Assembly (NCBI GenBank): GCA_021413675.1
Contig: JAIOQA010000350.1
Span: 1-42,071, forward strand
Length of the DNA stretch: 42,071 nucleotides
Source of the DNA: Deltaproteobacteria bacterium
Lineage (GTDB): Bacteria > Myxococcota_A > Polyangia > Haliangiales > Haliangiaceae
Direction of reading: 5' to 3'
The notes under the pieces: generated by a model
Database searches by the model: none
The model's input: the letters and a program-made list of their open reading frames with translations, nothing else
What the model was told of the DNA's origin: nothing
Shown: positions 1 through 7,003 of the stretch, in pieces
Layout of the letters: each line of letters opens with the position of its first letter
Numbering within the stretch: position 1 is the first letter of the stretch
Translations under genes and position numbers: made by a program

Positions 1-144
1 CGGTCTCCCTCGGTTCCGGCGACCTGCTACCCGGCGCTCCGACGCTTACCGGGACGGGACTTGCACCCGCTGGAGAAGCGCAGCAAGACACGTCCTGTCC
101 CTCATCGGGACCATCGGCGTCGTCACGGCGCACCATGCGCGCAC
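1..144 (-). mobile_element. Possible 5' end of a group II intron, cut by the left window edge
   Basis: Read on the minus strand, this stretch begins GTGCGC at base 144, contains GCGGGTGCAAGTCCCG (bases 70 to 55), then GGTAAGC and an AACCGAGGG segment. This order (a GTGCG 5' terminus, a GGTGCAAGTCCC element, then GGTAAGC) resembles domain I of bacterial group II introns as I remember them. If so, the ribozyme and its reverse transcriptase gene lie to the left of the window. No open reading frame here looks real. The boundary at 144 is inferred only from the GTGCG motif, and the alternative is plain non-coding DNA. Confidence 0.35.
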
Positions 145-290
145 TGTAGGCCCGGGACGCGATCGCGACGACCGCCGCGCGACCCTCGATCGCGCGTTGT
201 GTGCATCGGTCAGACGGGCGCGCGACATCGCCTCGCAGCGGTCCGGACGCATGACCGCGCATCACCTCGGGCGACACGACCTCCGCCACC

Positions 291-309
291 CCAACTGGCA
301 TTCAGTTGG
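291..309. promoter_or_regulatory. Perfect 7-bp stem hairpin / inverted repeat
   Basis: CCAACTG, five bases, CAGTTGG: a perfect inverted repeat at the edge of the AT-rich region upstream of the TetR gene. There is no T-run after it on either strand, so a factor-independent terminator is unlikely. An operator half-site pair or a chance hairpin are the alternatives. Confidence 0.4.
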
Positions 310-384
310 TGAACCGGACGCTGAATCATGAAACCGGTGTCACTTTATTTTCGTATCAAAATCAGTCACTTGTAAAATTTCGTC

Positions 385-411
385 GTACAAGAATCTTGAC
401 GTTTATTGTAC
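385..411. promoter_or_regulatory. Inverted repeat upstream of TetR gene, candidate autoregulatory operator
   Basis: GTACAA at 385-390 and TTGTAC at 406-411 form perfect 6-bp arms separated by 15 bases. The repeat lies 20 bases upstream of the TetR start and encloses the TTGACG element at 396-401. TetR-family proteins commonly bind such dyads next to their own gene; that this one does is inference. Confidence 0.4.
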
Positions 412-430
412 AGATGACCAACTAGTATCC

Positions 431-1102
431 ATGCGGCGGACGCGCACCTCCAGACCGGCCTCCGAGGACGGGTCCGAGCGCACCCGCGATCGCGAGCGGA
501 CCAAGGCGAAGATCGTCCTGGCCGCGACCGAGCTGTTCACCAAGCTGGGCCCGACCGGCGCCAGCCTCGATGACATCTCGAAGAAGGCCGGCGTGCAGCG
601 CGGCCTCATCTATCACTACTTCAAGACCAAGGACGCGCTGTTCGATCAGGTGCTGGCGCGCCCGTTCACCGACTTCCTCGAATCGCACCTCGAGTTCCTG
701 CGGGTCGGCACGCTCGACGTGAATGGCCTGTGCGAGGCGACCAGCGGGTTCTTCCGCTTCCTCGCGCGCCACCCCGAGCTCGTCCGCCTGCTCGGCTGGG
801 TCATGGCGATGCGCCACGCGCTGCGCGACCTGCCGCAGCTCGAGATCACCCGCGCGCTGATCGCGCGGACCCTCGCCCGCATCGAAGAGGCCCGCGCCGC
901 CGGGGCCCTGCGCGCCGACGTGAATCCGGCGCACCTGCTGATTTCCATCATCGACTTGTCGGTCGCGTGGTTTCTCACGCGCGACGAGTGGACCGAGAAA
1001 CTGGGCTGGACCGAGCGCGATGCCGGTCAGCTCGACGAAGAGCGCCTCGCGGCGATCCTCGATCTGGTGCGCGCTGCGGCGCGCCCCCCCGCCGCCGGGT
1101 AG
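431..1102 (+). CDS. TetR/AcrR-family transcriptional regulator
   Basis: A 223-residue protein of usual TetR length. The N-terminal helix-turn-helix is clear: residues about 20-68 read as RERTKAKIVLAATELF followed by ASLDDISKKAGVQRGLIYHY and FKTKDALF, the canonical TetR DNA-binding unit. The rest (about 75-220) is the divergent all-helical ligand-binding and dimerisation domain, whose ligand cannot be guessed. The first 15 residues are Arg-rich. The ATG at 431 has no obvious Shine-Dalgarno and sits right after the AT-rich region with an inverted repeat, so autoregulation is plausible. A lipoprotein gene follows 20 bases downstream on the same strand, suggesting co-transcription. Confidence 0.93.
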   Translation: MRRTRTSRPASEDGSERTRDRERTKAKIVLAATELFTKLGPTGASLDDISKKAGVQRGLIYHYFKTKDALFDQVLARPFTDFLESHLEFLRVGTLDVNGLCEATSGFFRFLARHPELVRLLGWVMAMRHALRDLPQLEITRALIARTLARIEEARAAGALRADVNPAHLLISIIDLSVAWFLTRDEWTEKLGWTERDAGQLDEERLAAILDLVRAAARPPAAG

Positions 1103-1122
1103 GCGGCAAAAGGAGAACTGCC

Positions 1123-1767
1123 ATGCGTCCCATCTTCGCCGCCGTCCTGCTCGCCGCCGTCGTGCCCGCGTGCGCCTACGATGGCGCTGGTCTCGAAGGG
1201 ACCACCGCCAACCCGCTGCGCCACGACCTCGGCCACCGCGCGTTCCTCGATCTGACTGCCGACAGCCAGGTCGCGGTGTCCGCGTCCACCGATCACGGTC
1301 CGCTCGACGGCGTCTCGCCCAAGGTCGTCGGCGGTCGCGCGGTGCTGCGCGCCACCGACGACGGCGTCGTGCTGGTCGAGGACCTCGACGTCGCCCTCGA
1401 CGACGTGGTCGTGCCCCCCGGCACCATCGGCACCGCGCCGCTGCACCTCACCGAGGTCGTGCTGCACCTCGGCACGCAGATCGCGGCGGAAGGCGACTGG
1501 AGCGAGCACAGCGTGATCGGCGCCGGCGCCGCCGACCTGCTGCTCGACTGGTCGCTGGTGCTGCCCGACGGCACGCCCTACCCGCTCGCCACCCAGAAGC
1601 TGCGCGATCAGATGTTCACGGTCGTCGTCGACCGGACCGACAGCGGCGCGATCACCGCGCACGTCATGACCTCGGCCACCGGCGAGCTGCGCACCTTCGC
1701 GGATCGCGTGACGCTGTCCGACCTCCAGGTCGAGGTCGTCGCGAACCGCGCGGTCGTGGTCGAGTAA
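1123..1767 (+). CDS. Small secreted lipoprotein, function unknown
   Basis: 214 residues. The start is set by a strong AAAAGGAG ribosome site ending 7 bases before ATG 1123. The N-terminus MRPIFAAVLLAAVVPAC is a lipoprotein signal with lipobox V-P-A-C at Cys17. The mature part is beta-rich, with alternating hydrophobic residues and many Asp/Val, and includes segments such as VVLVEDLDVALDDVVVPPG and LHLTEVVLHL. I do not recognise a family. It lies 20 bases after the TetR gene and is probably in its operon. Its end is only 16 bases from the stop of the convergent thaumatin-like gene. An envelope role is all that can be inferred. Confidence 0.8.
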   Translation: MRPIFAAVLLAAVVPACAYDGAGLEGTTANPLRHDLGHRAFLDLTADSQVAVSASTDHGPLDGVSPKVVGGRAVLRATDDGVVLVEDLDVALDDVVVPPGTIGTAPLHLTEVVLHLGTQIAAEGDWSEHSVIGAGAADLLLDWSLVLPDGTPYPLATQKLRDQMFTVVVDRTDSGAITAHVMTSATGELRTFADRVTLSDLQVEVVANRAVVVE

Positions 1768-1783
1768 CGCGGCGTCGCGAGCG

Positions 1784-2758
1784 TCACGGGCAGAACGTGA
1801 CCTCGAAGCGCGTCGCCGACGGGCAGGCGTGCAGGCCCGCCTCGTCGTCGTACGAGTAGCTGTAGGCGCTCGGGCAGCGCGCGTGGACCAGCGCGACGTA
1901 CGAGGTGTGCACGACGCTCGCGGGATCGCCGGCGGCGCGGCACGCGTCGGGCGTCATGCACGCGTTGGCGATCGTGCAGTTTCCAGACTGCGGATCGATC
2001 GGCGTCGGGCAGCAGAGATGCAGGCCCGGGTCCTGGGACTCGGGGTGGCCCTCGCCGTACGGCGCCGGGTAGTTCCACGCCTTGCACGGCGCGAGGCACG
2101 CGATCGTGGTCGCGGCGTTCGCCGGATCCGTGACCCGCAGATCGAGGCCGGCCTGCTCCTGCGCCGGGCAGGCGTCGAGGGTCAGGTTCGCGCAATCCGA
2201 TGCGACGCAGGTACCGGTGTTGGTGCCGTTGCCGAGCGGCCGCACCGCGAGCGGCAGCGTGAAGCCATCGACGAGACTGAGGTCGTACCAGGTCTCCGCC
2301 GACGACGCGGTGTCCGCGAACGTCGCCTCGAACTTCGAGTCGAAGGGCGGCTGACACCCGTTCGGCCCGCACGGTTTTCCGCCGCCCTCGCCGTTGTCGC
2401 CGATCAGGCAGGAATGACCGGTCGCATCGCAGCCAGTCTTGGGCCAGAGGCGCACCGACGCGAGGCCGCCGGCGGGGATGTCGTAGTCGTGGAACGCGTC
2501 GGTCACGAGCGCGACGTTCTGATCGGCGGCGAGGTTGTCGGAGTGCGCGATCCAGATCGGCTGCGCGCAGCGGTTCACGACCCGGAGGCGCGCGGTCTGC
2601 TCGGGCAGCGGCGCGGCGTCGACGGAGGGTGTCGCGTCGAGCGACGAGGCGTCGGGCGCGAGGGGATCGGCGTCCGGCGCGAACGGATCGGCGTCGACGG
2701 CGGCGCTGGTGTTGCCGCACGCGGCGACGAGGGCGAGGAGCAGGAGCGTTCGGGACAT
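1784..2758 (-). CDS. Thaumatin-family lipoprotein (putative beta-1,3-glucan-binding or -hydrolysing)
   Basis: 324 residues. The signal MSRTLLLLALVAAC ends in lipobox V-A-A-C (Cys14). Residues 20-55 form a D/A/P-rich linker and 58-324 a thaumatin domain. Hallmarks: VVNRCAQPIWIA at 60-71 (family: N-x-C-x-x-x-I-W), a WPKTGC segment, FEATF (143-147), YDLSLVDGFTLPL (158-170), TPDACRA, and the C-terminal CPSAYSYSYDD...FEVTFCP signature ending at the last residue. The many cysteines fit the disulphide-rich fold, and Glu144 and Asp164 fall where acidic-cleft residues sit in plant thaumatin-like proteins. Several family members bind or cut beta-1,3-glucans and are antifungal. It is the last gene of the leftward operon; its ATG overlaps the stop of the preceding gene (TGATG). 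Beside GH64 and GH128 genes, a fungal cell-wall target is likely, though activity is inferred. Confidence 0.9.
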   Translation of the reverse strand: MSRTLLLLALVAACGNTSAAVDADPFAPDADPLAPDASSLDATPSVDAAPLPEQTARLRVVNRCAQPIWIAHSDNLAADQNVALVTDAFHDYDIPAGGLASVRLWPKTGCDATGHSCLIGDNGEGGGKPCGPNGCQPPFDSKFEATFADTASSAETWYDLSLVDGFTLPLAVRPLGNGTNTGTCVASDCANLTLDACPAQEQAGLDLRVTDPANAATTIACLAPCKAWNYPAPYGEGHPESQDPGLHLCCPTPIDPQSGNCTIANACMTPDACRAAGDPASVVHTSYVALVHARCPSAYSYSYDDEAGLHACPSATRFEVTFCP

Positions 2759-3717
2759 CAGCGTCTCCAGGCGAAGCCGAGGGCGAGGTGAAGCGAGACA
2801 TCGTCGACGCGATTGACGTCGCCGAGCCCGGTGATCGCGAAGCGCGGGCGCGCGGTGTTCCAGACGAGGGTGCTGGTGAGGCGGAGCTCGAGCGCGCGCA
2901 TGCGCCAGGCGGCGCCGAGGGTGCCGCGCACGCCGAGCCACGGCGCGATCACGTCGTGATCGGCGGCGGTGCCGGTCGCGGAGGCGAGCACGGTGGCGAG
3001 GGCGAGCCCGGCGCAGGCGTCGAGGCGGAGATGCGCGCGCGGCGCGAGGCCGCAGGCGTCGACGGATCCGCCGAGGCCGGTGAAGCGCGCATGGACGCCG
3101 TCGGTCATCGCGAGGGTCTCGGGCGCGGCGAGCGAGAGGCGCGCGCGCACGCCGAGGTGGGTCGCGGCGAGCTCGACCATGACGGCGCTCTCCAGCGCGG
3201 CGGTGGGAAGAACGCCGGTGGCGACGCCGGCCTCGACGCCGAGCGTGGTGTGCAACGCGCGCGGGGAGGACGTCGCGAGGATCGACGGAGTGAGCGAGGG
3301 AGAGGGAGTGGGAGTGGGAGAGGGAGAGGGAGAGGGAACGGGCGGCGGCGCGGGTGGATCGTCGGCGCGCAGCGCGACGCCCTCGCCGAACGCGAGGGCG
3401 AGCACCAGCGTCACTGCGCGCAGCACCTGACCGCAGTCGTCGGCGACCAGCGTGCGCTGGCCGCGCTCGCCATCGCGCTCGGTGTCGATGCGCAGCCGCA
3501 GGCGCGCGCCATCGCGGGTGATCGCGACCGCGGCGCGCAGCGTGCTCGGCGCGCGGCCCGGATCGATCTCGACCACGCGCGCGAGCTCGGCGCGTACGTC
3601 GTCGGCGCGCGGGCAGCCCGCGGGCGCATCCCACTGCAGCTCGAGCGGTAGCGGATCGTCGGCGCGCGCGGCGGTGGCGCGCACCGCGATCGCGAGGACG
3701 ATCAGCGCGCGGCGCAA
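2758..3717 (-). CDS. Secreted protein with Pro/Ser/Thr linker, possible outer-membrane beta-barrel, function unknown
   Basis: 319 residues from a TTG start at 3717, chosen because GGAGG lies 4 bases upstream and the resulting N-terminus (M)RRALIVLAIAVRATAARA is a good signal peptide. The upstream reading frame belongs to the preceding gene, which overlaps by 16 bases. After the signal comes a compact domain (about 20-115, with two Cys, LELQWDAPAGCPRADDV...VADDCGQVLRAVTLVLALAF). A low-complexity linker of Pro, Ser and Thr (about 125-145) follows, encoded by a 6-base repeat. The C-terminal half alternates hydrophobic and polar residues, with mostly aromatic/Leu/Arg ends (LHLALGFAWRR), as in outer-membrane barrels. 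Similar proteins commonly accompany sigma factor/TPR-anchor pairs in myxobacteria. It may link envelope sensing to the sigma factor, but this is inference. Confidence 0.7.
   Translation of the reverse strand: MRRALIVLAIAVRATAARADDPLPLELQWDAPAGCPRADDVRAELARVVEIDPGRAPSTLRAAVAITRDGARLRLRIDTERDGERGQRTLVADDCGQVLRAVTLVLALAFGEGVALRADDPPAPPPVPSPSPSPTPTPSPSLTPSILATSSPRALHTTLGVEAGVATGVLPTAALESAVMVELAATHLGVRARLSLAAPETLAMTDGVHARFTGLGGSVDACGLAPRAHLRLDACAGLALATVLASATGTAADHDVIAPWLGVRGTLGAAWRMRALELRLTSTLVWNTARPRFAITGLGDVNRVDDVSLHLALGFAWRR
3298..3342 (+). repeat. Eight GGG tracts in exact 6-base period (G-quadruplex-prone repeat) inside a coding region
   Basis: On the + strand, GGG occurs at 3298, 3304, 3310, 3316, 3322, 3328, 3334 and 3340, each separated by three bases (AGA, AGT or AAC). 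The opposite strand encodes the Pro/Ser/Thr linker of the leftward gene. The unit is six bases, so gain or loss of units keeps the reading frame. The pattern fits the classical G3N3 quadruplex motif, on the template strand of the gene. Confidence 0.85.
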
Positions 3718-4433
3718 CTCTCCTCCACCGATCGGCGCGCCGGCGAGTGGCCCGCGGTCTTCAGCCAGCGCGCGGCGAGCGCGCGGGCGTCGGCGCGGCG
3801 CCCGACGTCGCACAGCGCGAGGATGCGCAGCGCGGTCCGCTCGGACGCGAGCTGCGAGCCGCGGAAGCTGGCAAGGTGGCGATCGAGGAGCACGAGCGCG
3901 CCAGCGGCGTCGCCGCTGCGCCACGCGCGCTGGGCCTGGTGCAACAGCTCGAGCTCGGCGGCGAGATCGCTGGTCGCGGGTGTCGATGCGGGCGGGCGAT
4001 GCGGCGCGCGCACCGCCGGGCGCGCGGGCTCCGCCGGTGGCACGTCGATGGGCGCGACGGGCGCGATCGCCGCGATCAGCGCGTCCGGGACGATCGCCGG
4101 CGGGCCTGCGTCGATCGCCGCGACCAGCGCGACCGGCGCCGACGGGCTGGCCTCGCGCGATCCCGGCGCGACGACCGCGACCGTGACGACCGTCGCGCCG
4201 CCGAGCGCGACCGCGAGCGCGATCACCTTCACCCAGGTCGCGGTCCACCACGCCCCCGCGGTCGCCGTCGAGGCCGCCGCGCCTGCGGCGCTCGCCGCGC
4301 CCGCCCCTGCCGCGCCCGCGGCGATCCCCGCGCTGATCGCCGCGTGCAGCCGCGCCCGATCCGCCGCGCTGGGCGTCCGCGCGTCGCGCGCCGCCCGCAG
4401 CAGCTCCTGCGCGCTCGGTCCGAGGTCATCCAT
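3702..4433 (-). CDS. Single-pass membrane protein paired with ECF sigma factor, putative anti-sigma/regulatory anchor
   Basis: 243 residues. The N-terminal cytosolic part (1-60) has MDDLGPSAQELLRAARDARTPS followed by an Ala/Gly-rich helix. One transmembrane segment follows at about 66-89 (TWVKVIALAVALGGATVVTVAVVA). Then comes a Pro/Ala-rich periplasmic linker and a C-terminal helical, TPR-like domain (about 158-240: LAAELELLHQAQRAWRSGDA, then repeated Ala/Leu/Arg helices). No zinc-binding HxxxCxxC anti-sigma motif is seen. Its ATG overlaps the end of the sigma factor gene by 8 bases, so the two are translationally coupled. This arrangement is common in myxobacteria, where such proteins are suspected to hold or sense the sigma factor. 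That role is inferred from position and topology. Confidence 0.8.
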   Translation of the reverse strand: MDDLGPSAQELLRAARDARTPSAADRARLHAAISAGIAAGAAGAGAASAAGAAASTATAGAWWTATWVKVIALAVALGGATVVTVAVVAPGSREASPSAPVALVAAIDAGPPAIVPDALIAAIAPVAPIDVPPAEPARPAVRAPHRPPASTPATSDLAAELELLHQAQRAWRSGDAAGALVLLDRHLASFRGSQLASERTALRILALCDVGRRADARALAARWLKTAGHSPARRSVEESCAAR

Positions 4434-5031
4434 GGTCCGCCCCCCATCGCTGCCGCGCGCGGAAGCGGGTCACCGCCGCCGCGAACAGCGCGCGCGCCGC
4501 GCGCAGCCGCGTACGCACGGTGTTGTCGTTGGTCTCGAGCACCTCCGCGGCCTCGCGGCTGGTCAGCTGCTCGACCTCGACCAGCAGGAACGCCTCCTTC
4601 TGATCGTCGGTCATACGCGCGAGCGCCTCGTCGAGCACCGCGACCGCGTGCTTGCGATCGATCAGGTCCGCCGGGCTCGGATCGGTTCCCGCCTGCTGAT
4701 CCTCGTCGAGCGCCGTGCTCGGCCGGCGCGCCAGCGCGCGCAGGTGATCGCGGGCGACGTTGCGCACGATCCCGATCACCCAGGTCCGCACCGACGATCG
4801 CCCCGCGAACGACGCGAGCCGCCGGTGCACCACCAGGAACGTCTCCTGGACCACGTCGTCGACCGAGGCCGCGGGCACGCGGTTCGAGGCGTAGCGATAC
4901 ACCGCGTCGACGTGCGCGGCGTACACGTCGTCGAACGTGGGCACCGCCACGGGCTCGACGATCGCGTGGGCTTCCGACATGGTCGGATCCTGAGTGGTGC
5001 CGGGCGGCGGATCTGGTTGCCGGATCGTCAT
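4426..5031 (-). CDS. ECF-type RNA polymerase sigma-70 factor
   Basis: 201 residues, normal for ECF sigma factors. Region 2 spans about 33-100: FDDVYAAHVDAVYRYA, then SVDDVVQETFLVVHRRLASF and WVIGIVRNVARDHLR, the usual core-binding and -10 recognition helices. Region 4 spans about 133-190: MTDDQKEAFLLVEVEQLTSREAAEVL and NTVRTRLRAARALF, the -35 reading helix-turn-helix. The start at 5031 gives an ATGA overlap with the stop of the upstream lipoprotein gene; a second in-frame ATG at 4980 would give a more standard N-terminus. The gene sits inside the leftward operon of the glucan locus. It may activate both this operon and the divergent hydrolase genes when the substrate or a surface signal is sensed, which is inference. 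Confidence 0.93.
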   Translation of the reverse strand: MTIRQPDPPPGTTQDPTMSEAHAIVEPVAVPTFDDVYAAHVDAVYRYASNRVPAASVDDVVQETFLVVHRRLASFAGRSSVRTWVIGIVRNVARDHLRALARRPSTALDEDQQAGTDPSPADLIDRKHAVAVLDEALARMTDDQKEAFLLVEVEQLTSREAAEVLETNDNTVRTRLRAARALFAAAVTRFRARQRWGADHG

Positions 5032-6851
5032 GGCGGGCCGATCGCGAAGTCCCGGACCAGGCCATCGAGGGTGCCGCTGCGGGCGCTGCCGCCGACGCGG
5101 ACCTCGGCGAAGGTCGCGCCCTGGATCGCGCGCCCCGCGGTGGCGTCGACCTGCTCGGCGCCGTCCGACAGGGTCGCGGCGGTCGCGCTCCAGGTCGCCC
5201 GGATCGCGGCCTCGGTGTCGACCAGCGCCGCCGCGGTGCCCGCGTTCCAGGCGATCGCGCCGCCCGCGAACGCCGCGAAGTGCGCCGCGCCCTGCCGGGT
5301 CTGCAGGTAGATCGCGGCCGAGTCGTCGCCGACCGGACCGGTCGCGTCGCGCGCGGCCAGCCCGATCACGCTGCGATCGTGGATCGATGCGCCGGCGGCG
5401 AGGACCCGCGCGCGCACCGCGCCGGCGTCGGCCGCCGGGATGTTGTCGACGGTGTCGTAGACCAGCACGTCGTCGCCACGCGCGGCGAGCGCGAGGCTGG
5501 TCGGCGTGATGCGGTTGCCCTCTGCCTGCGGCCCGGCGAGATCGATCGCGCTGCCCGCGAGCGTCAGCGCCAGCGGCCCACCGGGCGCGGCCTCGGTGAC
5601 CAGCGCGCAGCGCACCCAGCCCGCGCCCCACGGCTCGATCGCCGCGGTGATCGGCACGGCGCTCGTCACGATCGTCGCGGTCGCCGCGCCCGGCGCACAG
5701 CGCACGCTGCCGACCTGCGCGAGATCGATCGTGACCTCGCCAGCGCCGCGCGCGAACAGCGACACCACGCGATCGCCGCCGCCGTCGACCGTGCGCGCGA
5801 GCGTCGCGGGATCCGCGAGCGTCACCGTCGGCACGTCGTCGGCCAGCGGCATGGCCGCGGCGGTGATCGCCCCGGTGACGGTCCACTGCTGCAGATCGAG
5901 CGGCACGCCTCGACCCGCGCCTCCCTCGGCGAGGTAGCCGCACGCGGTCGCGCCCGACGGCGCCGGGCGACACGCGATCCGCGGCCAGTCGGGACCGACG
6001 AGATGCAGCGCGCGCGCGCCATCCTCGACGAGATCGGTGAACGCGGCGCCATCGCGCGCGATCGTCGTCGGGATCGGATCGCCGCCCGCGAGGGTCGCGG
6101 CCACGCCGACCAGCCGCGCGAAGCGCTCGCGGGCCTCGCGCACCTGCAGCTCGCCGTCGCCGAGCGGCACGATCGCCAGCCACGCGACCTCGCCATCGAC
6201 CGCGATCGCGTGGCTCGCACGGCGAGCGATCACCGCGCCCGGGCCATCCATCGCGGCGCCGTTGACGTAGACCCGCGAGCCCGACGCGCGCACCACGAAC
6301 AGCACGTGGTACCAGGCGCCATCGACCAGCGGCGCGGTGGCGATCGCGCTCGCGCCGATCGCGAGCGTGAGCGCGCCGGTGTCGTCGCTGGCGATCGCGA
6401 GCCCCGCCGTCGGCGCGTCGAGCACCCGCGCGTTTGCGCGCGCGCGCAGCACCAGCTCGATCGCGAGATCCTGCGGCCCGAGCTCGACGATCGGCGCGGC
6501 GCTCGCGAACCGGCCGCGCGCCGCGCGCGTCGCGTCGGTGAACGGCCCGCGTGCGCCGACCTGCACCACATCGACGGGCGACAGCGCGCCGCCGGTGCGC
6601 GCGGTCCAGCCGCTCGCGGTCGCGTCCTCGCCGCGCAGCAGCAGCGCGGGCGCGCGAGAGATTCTGCCCGCGACGAACCGATCGCCCCACGCGCCGGTGC
6701 CCGCCTGCGCGTAGCTCGCCTCCAGGCGCCCCGTGCACACCACGCCCGCCGGGCAGTAGCCCGCTGGCGGCAGCCCCTCCTCGCCGATCACGTACGGATC
6801 GGCGCAGCCCGCGGCCAGCGCGAGCGCGACGATCGGCAAGAGCACGCGCAC
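5028..6851 (-). CDS. Large secreted lipoprotein with ConA/LamG-like carbohydrate-binding domain
   Basis: 607 residues from a GTG start at 6851. The signal MRVLLPIVALALAAGC ends in lipobox A-A-G-C (Cys16). Residues about 105-240 look like a LamG/concanavalin-type jelly roll: DLAIELVLRARANARVL, then GALTLAIGASAIATAPLVDGAWYHVLFVV and SRVYVNGAAMDG, the typical W-Y/H-V-x-x-V followed by VYVNG. The rest (about 270-600) is beta-rich, with a second possible jelly roll containing WGAGWVRCALVTEA. The gene is the first of the leftward operon; its TGA overlaps the sigma factor start. A surface sugar-binding or sensing lipoprotein is plausible; no catalytic residues can be assigned. Confidence 0.82.
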   Translation of the reverse strand: MRVLLPIVALALAAGCADPYVIGEEGLPPAGYCPAGVVCTGRLEASYAQAGTGAWGDRFVAGRISRAPALLLRGEDATASGWTARTGGALSPVDVVQVGARGPFTDATRAARGRFASAAPIVELGPQDLAIELVLRARANARVLDAPTAGLAIASDDTGALTLAIGASAIATAPLVDGAWYHVLFVVRASGSRVYVNGAAMDGPGAVIARRASHAIAVDGEVAWLAIVPLGDGELQVREARERFARLVGVAATLAGGDPIPTTIARDGAAFTDLVEDGARALHLVGPDWPRIACRPAPSGATACGYLAEGGAGRGVPLDLQQWTVTGAITAAAMPLADDVPTVTLADPATLARTVDGGGDRVVSLFARGAGEVTIDLAQVGSVRCAPGAATATIVTSAVPITAAIEPWGAGWVRCALVTEAAPGGPLALTLAGSAIDLAGPQAEGNRITPTSLALAARGDDVLVYDTVDNIPAADAGAVRARVLAAGASIHDRSVIGLAARDATGPVGDDSAAIYLQTRQGAAHFAAFAGGAIAWNAGTAAALVDTEAAIRATWSATAATLSDGAEQVDATAGRAIQGATFAEVRVGGSARSGTLDGLVRDFAIGPP

Positions 6852-6858
6852 TGCTCGC

Positions 6859-6888
6859 GATCTTGGGGACCGCGCGTCGGCGCGTCAA
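6859..6888 (-). promoter_or_regulatory. Candidate promoter of the leftward sigma factor operon
   Basis: On the minus strand, TTGACG (6888-6883) is followed after 18 bases by AAGATC (6864-6859), and the GTG start lies 7 bases further on. The -35 element matches the housekeeping consensus at five of six positions; the -10 is weak. The short distance to the start implies a leaderless or very short-leader transcript. No clear ECF-type GGAAC element was seen. Confidence 0.4.
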
Positions 6889-6904
6889 GCATGGCGCTCG
6901 ACGA

Positions 6905-6918
6905 GCCGACATGTCGGC
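6905..6918. promoter_or_regulatory. Perfect 14-bp palindrome between the divergent glucan-locus operons, candidate operator
   Basis: GCCGACATGTCGGC is its own reverse complement over all 14 bases. It lies 54 bases from the leftward lipoprotein start and about 86 bases from the favoured start of the rightward TOS1-like gene, between the two. A dimeric regulator could control both directions from here. No regulator is assigned. Confidence 0.5.
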
Positions 6919-7003
6919 GCATCACCGGCGCATCGCGCGTCGATTTCCATCGTTCGCAGACGAATCCGCAACCAGCCTCAGCTACCGCGGCCACACAGCT
7001 CTC

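Larger units (their letters stand above)
145..430. other. Intergenic region, GC-rich then AT-rich; no gene seen
   Basis: No reading frame in this stretch has plausible protein composition. Bases 145-290 are GC-rich and featureless to me. From about 311 to 430 the sequence is visibly AT-rich (poly-A/T runs such as CACTTTATTTT and GTAAAATTT), in sharp contrast to the surrounding DNA. It holds a hairpin (291-309) and an inverted repeat (385-411) directly upstream of the TetR gene. A TAAAAT element at 373-378 and TTGACG at 396-401 could be promoter parts, but no well-spaced pair stands out. Confidence 0.6.

Noticed and set aside
1..144. Fragment of rRNA or tRNA
   Set aside because: No conserved rRNA segment or tRNA T-loop pattern could be matched; intron-like motifs fit better.
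61..312. Short open frames in the first 400 bases
   Set aside because: Arg/Pro-rich composition, no ribosome site, no family resemblance.
6859..6888. ECF-dependent autoregulated promoter
   Set aside because: No GGAAC-type -35 box was found; the visible elements look like a housekeeping promoter.
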